A DNA stretch of 21,955 bases from IMG/VR virus record IMGVR_UViG_3300031977_001186, positions 1-21,955 of that record; one strand, 5' to 3'. This DNA is from a virus. The notes under the pieces are model-generated. The model made no database searches, was not told the origin of the DNA, and saw only the letters and a program-made list of their open reading frames with translations. Numbering within the stretch: the first letter of the stretch is position 1; each line of letters opens with the position of its first letter. Positions 1 to 6,328 of this stretch are shown here, piece by piece. Position numbers and translations under genes: made by a program.

Positions 1-304
1 CGCTCACGCGCCCCAGCCCCAGTAAATACTAGGGCTCACGCCCCTAACTTTTTTTATAGCGTACTGTCCTACGATCCATACCCACACCAAAAAAGCTCTA
101 GAAAAAATTAAGTATAAATACCTATTGCAAGGTTTAGAGCTATGTTGCTTTTTGTCAATACTTAGATACTCACGTAGTGAGTACTAGTACTAGAGTAGTA
201 GCGTAAGCTACTTACTACCTACGGTAGCGTAGCTTCCACTACTACTAGTAACTTAGTTTAGTTCTAGACTAAGAAAAAAAGAAAATCAAGAAAAGAAAAA
301 AAGG
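1..304. other. Non-coding region after the lysis genes, palindrome-dense
   Basis: No convincing gene is seen; only peptides of about 11 codons could be read on the minus strand. The stretch 160-270 is full of palindromes: TACTCAC-GTA-GTGAGTA (167-183), AGTACTAGTACT (180-191, perfect), AGTAGC-GTAA-GCTACT (197-212, with a GNRA-type loop) and GCTAC...GTAGC (207-233) with an inner TACC-TAC-GGTA. CTTAGT...ACTAAG lies next to an A-rich run at about 270-300. None has the U-run after a stem on the minus strand that an intrinsic terminator needs. The region could be a processed 3' end, a regulator-binding region or an origin. Confidence 0.5.
103..130 (-). promoter_or_regulatory. Candidate leftward Bacteroidota-type promoter
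   Basis: On the minus strand TTG (128-130) is followed after 17 bases by TAATTTTT (103-110), which fits the TTG-N17-TAnnTTTG pattern at all positions but the last. It would read toward position 1 and out of the window, starting near base 95. The local sequence is AT-rich, which raises the chance of a false match. No gene begins inside the window downstream of it. Confidence 0.3.
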
Positions 305-718
305 CTAGCGCAGTAGAGCGCGGCCAACAGCCAGCGCGAATACGAGCAGCCCTAAACCTACAGCTGGCTTAAACCACCAAGGCACCCGGGTAACCACTTT
401 GGTTTTGGTGGGGAGCGTTACCGTGTTGGTTACTATTACCGTGTCAGCTTTGCACTCAGCTTCTACGCTGATAGTGTCGTAAGATCTAATAACCCTGGCG
501 CTCACGCGCTCAGTCTCGATAACGATAGTATCTACCGGCAGGGTTACGGCTATAGTGTCTACTGTAACTTGAGGAAGGTAAATAGTATCTACTAGGGTTA
601 CTTCCGTTTTAAGAGGTGTTAGAGCGTTTCTAAGAGCTTTACACCCCGTGAGTATGGGTAACATACCACCGAGTAAAAGAAAAGCCCTTAGAAGGGCTCT
701 ATTTAGTTTAAGCGTCAT
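305..718 (-). CDS. Probable unimolecular spanin (lipoprotein with C-terminal membrane anchor)
   Basis: Length 137 residues. The N-terminus MTLKLNRALLRAFLLLGGML leads to a lipobox L-T-G-C with Cys26 as lipidation site. Residues 27-112 are beta-prone and periplasmic. Residues 116-132 (FKPAVGLGLLVFALAVG) form a C-terminal membrane helix with a short basic tail. An outer-membrane lipoprotein anchored also in the inner membrane is the u-spanin architecture described for phage T1 gp11, which fuses the membranes during lysis. The periplasmic part has a repeated V-D-T-I motif (43-46, 53-56, 62-65, then DTI at 81 and DTV at 92). It is the last gene of the operon here. Confidence 0.8.
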   Translation of the reverse strand: MTLKLNRALLRAFLLLGGMLPILTGCKALRNALTPLKTEVTLVDTIYLPQVTVDTIAVTLPVDTIVIETERVSARVIRSYDTISVEAECKADTVIVTNTVTLPTKTKVVTRVPWWFKPAVGLGLLVFALAVGRALLR

Positions 719-911
719 TAGTCTTACCTTTTAGTTCTATATCGCGGTAGAGCACATAGAGCGCCTTTAGCTCCTCAGCAGATAAGCTTAGGAATATCTT
801 CCCGTCCTTCATAGCGTAGATGGGGCCGCCCTGCTCGATGTCCCAAACTACCGCTACCTCTACCTCTATACCTTTGTGCTCCAGGTGCAGGGTACCTGCC
901 TCTACCTGCAT
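708..911 (-). CDS. Small acidic protein in the lysis block (67 aa)
   Basis: Begins MQVEAGTLHLEHKGIEVEVA and ends RDIELKGKTNDA. It is predominantly beta for the first 45 residues (VVWDIEQGGPIYAMKDGKIF), followed by one helix (LSAEELKALYVLYR). It has no signal sequence or membrane segment, so it is likely cytoplasmic. The start is immediately after the holin-like stop, and the end overlaps the spanin start by 11 bases. No family is recognised; it may regulate the lysis genes, which is only a guess from position. Confidence 0.72.
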   Translation of the reverse strand: MQVEAGTLHLEHKGIEVEVAVVWDIEQGGPIYAMKDGKIFLSLSAEELKALYVLYRDIELKGKTNDA

Positions 912-1082
912 CTACTTTGTAGGCTTTGGATCCTTAACAAAGAATAGGGTAAAAGCTACACCTAAGAAAGCTCCCGCCTCCGTTAGTGTAGCCTTTTCCC
1001 ATAACACAAAAGCAAAGCTAGCGCACATTAGAATAGCTCCTAGTACGCTAGTCTTCCAGTTGTTAAAAATTCTATCAAACAT
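912..1082 (-). CDS. Holin-like two-segment membrane protein (56 aa)
   Basis: MFDRIFNNWKTSVLGAILMC and FFVKDPKPTK bracket two hydrophobic stretches, about residues 12-27 (VLGAILMCASFAFVLW) and 36-49 (AGAFLGVAFTLFFV), separated by a charged turn EKATLTE. The 'NWKT-(S/T)-x-L-G' start and 'F-x-K-D-P' end are common in small Bacteroidota phage membrane proteins next to spanins, where a holin or antiholin role is inferred. The TAG stop is directly adjacent to the next ATG. A holin would open the inner membrane for lysis; no endolysin is present in the window. Confidence 0.75.
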   Translation of the reverse strand: MFDRIFNNWKTSVLGAILMCASFAFVLWEKATLTEAGAFLGVAFTLFFVKDPKPTK

Positions 1083-1101
1083 TGTATTTATTTTTTAAGG
1101 T

Positions 1102-1206
1102 TTAGCTGCCGCAGGCTTCGCAGTCCTCCGGGTTTTCAAGGTTGCAGCTGGGCTGCTCTTTCTCCTCTAATTCTTTTATAAAATCGTTAAAGCTTTCTTC
1201 GCTCAT
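1102..1206 (-). CDS. Cys-rich 34-residue peptide
   Basis: An open frame beginning at an ATG that overlaps the previous stop (TAATG). The N-terminal half is an acidic helix MSEESFNDFIKELEEKEQ. The C-terminal half has three cysteines in CNLENPEDCEACGS: C-x7-C-x2-C. The arrangement could bind a metal with a fourth ligand or form disulfides. No signal peptide is seen. Function unknown. The coupling to neighbours and the cysteine spacing support a real gene, but its size limits certainty. Confidence 0.55.
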   Translation of the reverse strand: MSEESFNDFIKELEEKEQPSCNLENPEDCEACGS

Positions 1207-1496
1207 TAGTTGCGTTTTAATATATCTATTTCTCTTCTTAAAAAGCTGTTCTCCGTTTCAAGCTTTGCTACCTTTTCGGTAAGCGCTAAGAGCTCTTTAT
1301 GTGCCTCCTTTAAGGCTCTATCCATTTCCTCTACGCGGTTCTTTAAATCGTCGCGGTAAAGTATTGTATCGTTAGCGCTTTGCTCCTCTTTCTTTTGCTC
1401 GGCCTTAACCTTTAGCCTAGTCTCAGCGTAGCGCCAAATACCGGCGGAGCCTAGTAGGGTTACTACTGCTAAAATTATCTGCGTGCTATTCTCCAT
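1206..1496 (-). CDS. Membrane-anchored coiled-coil protein
   Basis: Length 96 residues. An N-terminal segment TQIILAVVTLLGSAGIW (5-21) is one membrane helix with a short outside N-terminus; residues 25-95 form a long charged helix with heptad-like leucines (KNRVEEMDRALKEAHKELLA, LTEKVAKLETENSFLRREID). The N-in/N-out orientation is not certain, and no lipobox is present. This architecture is shared by inner-membrane spanin subunits (Rz-like) and by small phage proteins of unknown function, so it could pair with the lipoprotein at 305-718. It shares TAATG with the next gene. Confidence 0.8.
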   Translation of the reverse strand: MENSTQIILAVVTLLGSAGIWRYAETRLKVKAEQKKEEQSANDTILYRDDLKNRVEEMDRALKEAHKELLALTEKVAKLETENSFLRREIDILKRN

Positions 1497-1911
1497 TCTT
1501 TCTATGTAGCTCCTCTTTTTTTATTCTCTTTAAACTGCCGAAGCTGCTAACGGATAACAGCACCCATCCCCAATAACTGGCACCCTCGAAAAGCTTACCG
1601 CAGTAGAGGTACATTACAGCTGCCAATAAATAAAAGCTAAAGGTTACAAAGCTGGCGCGTACTCTACAGCTTAAACATTTACCGCTCACGCAGTAGAGCT
1701 GGTACAGTCCCGCAATAGGAGCGAGCACTTGCATTATAGGCGCATAGCCTAGCTCTAAATAGGTAGCCGTAGGATAGAGAATAACCAAAGCTACCGCTAG
1801 CGTAATCTCCGTGGGTTGGCTGTCGCTGTACTGCCATATAACGCGCAGAGAATCAAAGCGGGCTTTTAGCTCCGCCTTGATCTCTTGCGCTTTACTCTTT
1901 AGCCGCTCCAT
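1486..1911 (-). CDS. Four-segment membrane protein, possibly lysis-related
   Basis: Length 141 residues. The first 33 residues are a charged amphipathic helix (MERLKSKAQEIKAELKARFD). Four hydrophobic stretches follow: about 36-52, 58-74, 85-103 and 110-125. A Cys cluster YCVSGKCLSC (C-x5-C-x2-C) sits in the loop between the second and third. The C-terminal tail SLKRIKKEELHRKNGE is basic and probably cytoplasmic. It is upstream of a membrane-anchored coiled coil and a holin-like protein, so a holin or antiholin role is possible, but no family is recognised. It overlaps the next gene by 11 bases. Confidence 0.78.
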   Translation of the reverse strand: MERLKSKAQEIKAELKARFDSLRVIWQYSDSQPTEITLAVALVILYPTATYLELGYAPIMQVLAPIAGLYQLYCVSGKCLSCRVRASFVTFSFYLLAAVMYLYCGKLFEGASYWGWVLLSVSSFGSLKRIKKEELHRKNGE

Positions 1912-1914
1912 TGG

Positions 1915-2280
1915 TTAGAGCTGTGCTTCGCTGTTAGCTAGAATAAAAGCTCTAGCTTCCTCTGCTGTCATTACAGTATAGTTAGGCTCCGCCTGGCCAC
2001 TACCTAAAGCTACTAGGGCGCTTACCTCGCTATCTTTCCAGCTCGCCGTAAGCTCGTATACGATATACTCTACCTCGTCAGCTGTAACGCTTACCGGTGC
2101 GCCGTAATCAGCCTTATACTTCTCTCCGTACTGTGCCCAAGTAGGGTGTACTGTGTTAGAGCTTTCTACTTCGCCCTCCTCATTATAGGTATTCTCTACC
2201 CAATCGTAGCGAGTAATAGAAGCAGGAATAGCTTTAGCCTTGTCCGCAGCTGGTACGCTGATATATAAATTACCTCTCAT
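1915..2280 (-). CDS. Small tail-associated protein, unknown function (121 aa)
   Basis: Begins MRGNLYISVPAADKAKAIPA, then a charged, tyrosine-rich middle (TRYDWVENTYNEEGEVESSN) and a C-terminal segment with the helix MTAEEARAFILANSEAQL. The composition is acidic and soluble; no signal peptide or membrane segment is visible. No family is recognised. Its CTAG content is like the phage core, so the adhesion block ends between this gene and 2304. It lies three bases before the ATG of a membrane protein, and could be either the last tail gene or the first of the lysis block. Confidence 0.78.
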   Translation of the reverse strand: MRGNLYISVPAADKAKAIPASITRYDWVENTYNEEGEVESSNTVHPTWAQYGEKYKADYGAPVSVTADEVEYIVYELTASWKDSEVSALVALGSGQAEPNYTVMTAEEARAFILANSEAQL

Positions 2281-2303
2281 TTTCTTGATCTTGTTTAAAG
2301 TTG

Positions 2304-4151
2304 TTAGTCGTTAGTGTAGATGTACTTACCTGCCGTGTAATTACGCTCCACCTCCTCGGCGGTCAATGCGCGGTTATAGATGCGCGGTTGCGCGATTTGG
2401 TTTTGATATGAAGCAGCCGCTCCCGAACCACCATATTTACCTATTTCAATAGGTTTGTCGCTTGTTGCTAATGGTGAATTGTAGGCCGTACCGCTTCCGA
2501 TTTCTTGACCATCTATATATATTCTACGAGATACTAAATCATAAGTGCCTATAACGTGCTTCCATCCCGTTCCCGAAATTGAAGCGGCTGAACTACTTGT
2601 GTTTGTATAGAATAATAATTGACCAGCGTGAGCATAAATCATATAAGATGTAGCACCGCTAAACCACCGCCCTAAAACGCCATCATTGTTTGCCGTACCA
2701 TCCCAATACACCCACGCCTCTAACGTAATCGCATCGCTAACATCTACCGACGCGTTATCGTGCACCTCTGCCCAGCTATTCCCGTCAAGATTGAGCGCGC
2801 CTTGTTTGCGCACGTTTTCGAATAGATTCACGCCCGTAATGTCGCGGCCAGTTGTGAGGCCTTGAGGTGCTAAAATTTGCGTAGGGCTTCCGCTTATGGT
2901 CATATCATACGAACCGCTTTCGCTTTTGAATCCGCTGGCGTTTGTCCATTTCTCCTCGCCTACTACCTCGAAATAGTTTATTATACCTTTGAGGTAATAT
3001 GCTGATACCCTTGCACCTAAACACAAACCATTGTTTGCGGTGTCAAGTCTTGCGCTTACGCTCCCATCACTCGCTACGCCGTTAAGGGTTGCGCTTGTTA
3101 TGCTTTCCGCATCCCAATCAATAGTAAATTCTAATTCGTAAAAAGTGTTGTTTGTTAAACCGCTCCACGACGTATTATCAAAAGAAGTACCCGAACCATA
3201 CCCACGGATTCCTAAAACACCGCTATTGGTTCCCAAAAAGTTGATGGTTCCACCCATACCCAAAAGGGTTGATGTGTTCCAAAATTGGAAAATTTGTTGG
3301 TCGGCTTGCGTTACATCGTGGCTATTGAAATGTATTTTATAAGTTTTTGTTCCAGTTGTGTCAACATAGGTTGAACTTACCGCCACATCGTTAACGCCGT
3401 CAAAGTCGTATAACTTATTCCAATCAATAACCGCCGATTGTGCGACGGGTGCGCCAACGCCATTAACGTAAGTGGCCCCGCTTATAGTGCCGTGGTTGCC
3501 ATTTCCGCTACCATCGTACGCCGTCGTTCCCGCGCCTTCCATCATTGGTAGCCATAACTTTAAAGCGGTATCTTCTACGCCCGTTGGGACAATCTTTTCC
3601 GGGTTGTTGTATAGGTCGGATACTTGGGCGGGGGTTAAGGCGGTGTTGAAGATTTTAAAGCCGGCGATTTTACCATTATACCAAGGCGAACCCGTTTGAT
3701 GGTAAGAGCCTAATTTAAATTCAGTTATAGCACTAAAATCAATTGCCGTTATAGTCTTGTCCCCACTTAATTGATGCCCGTTATAGTAGGCGCGTTGCGT
3801 TGTGCCATCGCTTACAATCACATAAAAACCCATCGTGGTCATATCGGTAGTATCGTATACCGTCCAAGCGTTATTGTTGTAAACTTGGAAACCTTGGGTG
3901 TTGTGGTTTTTAATTACTAAACGATTCGGATTTAAGTCTAATAAATAGCCGTCGTTATCGAATTGAGCATAAAAGCAAATAGTAGCAACATTGCCCGCCA
4001 TCGTAAACCCGTCAAGGTCTACATAATCATTAACCCCATCAAAATCCAAGGCTTTCCCCGTGTATAGTTCTGCGCGGTTGTACCCCTTCGGGCTTTGGTC
4101 GTTACCGCGTGGGTTGAGCGGCTTGTTTGTCTTTGTTGTAGTTACTGCCAT
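2304..4151 (-). CDS. Tail fibre/adhesin with three LamG domains
   Basis: Length 615 residues. A short N-terminal head (MAVTTTKTNKPLNPRGNDQS and PKGYNRAELYTG) precedes three concanavalin-like units: 34-181 (ALDFDGVNDYVDLDGF ... AGFKIFNTALTPAQVSDLY), 247-400 (LYDFDGVNDVAVSSTYV ... INYFEVVGEEKW) and 452-603 (ALNLDGNSWAEVHDNASVDV ... PRIYNRALTAEEVERNY). The linker LWLPMMEGAGTTAYDGSG between the first two is the usual LamG-associated repeat. This is probably a multivalent receptor-binding protein. The domains are divergent in sequence, so duplication is old or the units were assembled from different sources. It shares the low-CTAG composition of the block. Confidence 0.86.
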   Translation of the reverse strand: MAVTTTKTNKPLNPRGNDQSPKGYNRAELYTGKALDFDGVNDYVDLDGFTMAGNVATICFYAQFDNDGYLLDLNPNRLVIKNHNTQGFQVYNNNAWTVYDTTDMTTMGFYVIVSDGTTQRAYYNGHQLSGDKTITAIDFSAITEFKLGSYHQTGSPWYNGKIAGFKIFNTALTPAQVSDLYNNPEKIVPTGVEDTALKLWLPMMEGAGTTAYDGSGNGNHGTISGATYVNGVGAPVAQSAVIDWNKLYDFDGVNDVAVSSTYVDTTGTKTYKIHFNSHDVTQADQQIFQFWNTSTLLGMGGTINFLGTNSGVLGIRGYGSGTSFDNTSWSGLTNNTFYELEFTIDWDAESITSATLNGVASDGSVSARLDTANNGLCLGARVSAYYLKGIINYFEVVGEEKWTNASGFKSESGSYDMTISGSPTQILAPQGLTTGRDITGVNLFENVRKQGALNLDGNSWAEVHDNASVDVSDAITLEAWVYWDGTANNDGVLGRWFSGATSYMIYAHAGQLLFYTNTSSSAASISGTGWKHVIGTYDLVSRRIYIDGQEIGSGTAYNSPLATSDKPIEIGKYGGSGAAASYQNQIAQPRIYNRALTAEEVERNYTAGKYIYTND

Positions 4152-4153
4152 CT

Positions 4154-4531
4154 TTATTCTTCTATTTCTTCGTCCGGTGTCGGGAAGAACTCCGGATGTA
4201 ATTCTTTACATTTTTGAGTCCATTCAGCTATGGCTGAACTACTGCCAAACGTATGCACGCCGATGGGCGCACACCAGATCATATTGCCGTCCCAGCTTGC
4301 TACTGGATCACCCGACCAAAGTACATCTACTGAATAGTTGTCCGACAATACCGCCGGCGTCAATTCATTCCCTTGTTCATCCATCGTGGCGGGTGTCGTT
4401 ACGATGTGGCCAAGGTGGACGATGGCGTGTGGGTGGGTTGGGTTTCCTTCTTCATCTACGCCCAACGCTTCGACGGCGGCGTGTGCCGCGTCGGCGGTTG
4501 GGAATTCATATTTTCTAAATGTGCGCTTCAT
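4154..4531 (-). CDS. Small unknown protein between fibre genes (125 aa)
   Basis: Product starts MKRTFRKYEFPTADAAHAAV and ends in an acidic tail PTPDEEIEE. Tryptophans cluster in the middle (VLWSGDPVASWDGNMIWCAP). The pattern suggests a small alpha/beta fold: an N-terminal strand and helix, then beta strands. It lies one base after the fibre gene stop with a similar composition, so it probably moves with the fibre genes and may help them fold or assemble. I do not recognise a named family. The gap to the next ATG is two bases. Confidence 0.8.
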   Translation of the reverse strand: MKRTFRKYEFPTADAAHAAVEALGVDEEGNPTHPHAIVHLGHIVTTPATMDEQGNELTPAVLSDNYSVDVLWSGDPVASWDGNMIWCAPIGVHTFGSSSAIAEWTQKCKELHPEFFPTPDEEIEE

Positions 4532-4532
4532 C

Positions 4533-6326
4533 TTATAAGGTTGTTAGGGTTACACATTCGGCGTCGCTTAATGCTTCGTTAAAAAGTAATACCTCTTTAA
4601 CATCGGGCGAAGATACCGGCGGGCCAAGGTGTATCTTTTGTGCATCCATTCCCGTATCAATGGTAAATGTTTTTACTAATTCGCCGTTGTAGAATCCTTT
4701 GACCAATCCGTTCGAACATTGGAACAAACACTTTGCAGTATCTCCAACGCTTACTGGAATATAGTGGTTTTGTGAATTGTCATCCACTCTCATTCCCACC
4801 ATATTATTTTGGTTGCAGTATATTCTTAATTGACTGGAACCGCCAGCGTCTTTGAACGTAATCTCTCCGCCACCATTTCCAATTTCGGGAACGATGAACT
4901 CCACGAACCAAGTGTACGTCGCGTTTGATGTTAGCAAAGAATCTACATCGGACACTCCCGAATCCGCCCCTCTCGTAGCGGCTGACCCATAGGTCGGGAC
5001 GTACGAAGAAACGTGGGAGCCGGCTTCAAATTGGCATCCAAATACATACGTTCCTTTTACGCCATCTCCTACAACATTTGCTTCATTATCGCTACTTGCT
5101 AATTGAACACGACAAGCCGCAGCTGAATATGTAGCCGTTGCCGTTGCTACTGCGGTACATCTATACCAGCCGTTTCCGTAATCTTCTATATATCCGGTTT
5201 TTCCGCTGTCCTCGTGCCCTACCGAACCCGAAGATATATTGAAATAAACCGAACCAGCAGCAAAAGCACTACCGCTACCTTGAAATCTTAAATGAATGAA
5301 ATCGTAATCTTTCTTTTTTGCAAAAACTGAAAACGCATAACTCGTACCGCTTGTTGTAGATAGCGAACTGACTAACATTTGTTGCTCACTTGTTGCGTTT
5401 GCACTTGTTAAAAGTGTAGCGTTATAAACTCCTTCGGGGCTTTTCGTTCCGCTGGTATTTGTTGTTGTTGTTATACTTCCGTTTTTACTCCATCCGGTGC
5501 CGTCAAAGTAATTTCCAAACGGCACCAAATTGGTGCGCTGACTTTCCAAAAGAAGTGCCCCCGCTCCGCTTGAGTAGTCAATGCGCGGGGTGTTCTCCAA
5601 TACTCCGGCGGTGGCCGTGGTGGCTCCCGTTTCGATGTAGTCGGTGGCTACGAGGCCGTATTCCAGTTGGGCGTTTTGGATGTAGATGTTACCCGCATCA
5701 GCTTCTCCAAAGTCTGGATATACTTGTATTCTTGTTAAAGAACCATTATAAGTCAAGTGGTATCTTCTCCATCCGCTTCCTAAATCATCGCTTGAACCAT
5801 AGTCTACTAATTTAGAACTTGGGTCTAAAAACCCATATACGCTACCATCATCTAAATTAAAAATAGCTCGTGTTCCATCATCATTTACACGCAATGTCAA
5901 TTTACCAAGTGTGCCTTCTTTAGCATAAATACTAAATGTCCAAAGACCCGAAGCAGTTACATCTTGATATAACTTTTGATATGTGAAAGCACCTTTGGTT
6001 ATTAACCAAGCATCATTGCTACCATCATATCCCGACTGACCGCTTGTGTGTGTTATGCTTGAGTCATTCAACCACGTCGTGTCAAACTGATTCGACTGGA
6101 GCAAAAGATTCTCCCTTCCCTTCTCAATCAATCCGTTGGCGTTCACTCGCGTTGCCGCAAGGTTTGAACCACGGGAAAACGTAAAGTCCGCACGGGTTTG
6201 ATCGTAACCGTTATGTGATCCGGTTTCGTCCGGTGCTTTGTTTCCGCTTGGGAGTACGTTGTACAATGTGCCGTCTTCGTAGGTGCTTGGCACCATTAAC
6301 AAAGATGCTTTATCAATTAGTGCCAT
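4533..6326 (-). CDS. Tail fibre/spike protein with duplicated carbohydrate-binding units
   Basis: Length 597 residues. Residues 1-70 (MALIDKASLLMVPSTYEDGT, then FTFSRGSNLAATRVNANGL) are a head region common to Bacteroidota phage fibres. Two related jelly-roll units follow: 71-235 (RENLLLQSNQFDTTW ... WTFSIYAKEG ... WRRYHLTY ... AQLEYGLVATDYIETG) and 263-455 (RTNLVPFGNYFDGTGWS ... YAFSVFAKKK ... GWYRCTAVA ... CQFEAGSHVSSYVPTYG). A LamG-like domain, 465-595, ends the protein (LFNEALSDAECVTL). This should be a glycan-binding receptor protein. It starts two bases after the preceding stop. It contains no CTAG, unlike the phage core. Confidence 0.85.
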   Translation of the reverse strand: MALIDKASLLMVPSTYEDGTLYNVLPSGNKAPDETGSHNGYDQTRADFTFSRGSNLAATRVNANGLIEKGRENLLLQSNQFDTTWLNDSSITHTSGQSGYDGSNDAWLITKGAFTYQKLYQDVTASGLWTFSIYAKEGTLGKLTLRVNDDGTRAIFNLDDGSVYGFLDPSSKLVDYGSSDDLGSGWRRYHLTYNGSLTRIQVYPDFGEADAGNIYIQNAQLEYGLVATDYIETGATTATAGVLENTPRIDYSSGAGALLLESQRTNLVPFGNYFDGTGWSKNGSITTTTNTSGTKSPEGVYNATLLTSANATSEQQMLVSSLSTTSGTSYAFSVFAKKKDYDFIHLRFQGSGSAFAAGSVYFNISSGSVGHEDSGKTGYIEDYGNGWYRCTAVATATATYSAAACRVQLASSDNEANVVGDGVKGTYVFGCQFEAGSHVSSYVPTYGSAATRGADSGVSDVDSLLTSNATYTWFVEFIVPEIGNGGGEITFKDAGGSSQLRIYCNQNNMVGMRVDDNSQNHYIPVSVGDTAKCLFQCSNGLVKGFYNGELVKTFTIDTGMDAQKIHLGPPVSSPDVKEVLLFNEALSDAECVTLTTL

Positions 6327-6328
6327 AA

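Noticed and set aside
44-79. Minus-strand 11-codon frame MDRRTVRYKKS near the left edge
   Set aside because: Too short to support, with no neighbours or motif.
153-158. Perfect TTGACA on the minus strand in the left non-coding region
   Set aside because: No TATAAT-like box at 16-18 bases; the Bacteroidota-type match slightly farther left is better.
270-304. Intrinsic terminator for the late operon using the CTTAGT/ACTAAG stem
   Set aside because: The T-rich run on the minus strand lies before the stem rather than after it, so it does not form a standard intrinsic terminator in the direction of transcription.
820-1098. Plus-strand frame of 92 codons opposite the holin-like and 67-residue genes
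   Set aside because: The minus-strand frames give coherent proteins (two membrane segments, adjacent stop/start); the plus frame gives none.
2-1691. Recurring 8-mer GCTCACGC (2-9, 34-41, 500-507, 1684-1691 and once near 13947)
   Set aside because: More frequent than random expectation but found inside coding sequence in different frames and at irregular spacing; I see no shared context, so composition is the simplest explanation.
4060-4582. Several plus-strand open frames opposite the 125-residue gene and fibre genes
   Set aside because: They overlap well-supported minus-strand genes, have Arg/Gly- or Ser-rich nonsense composition, and share no leader signals.
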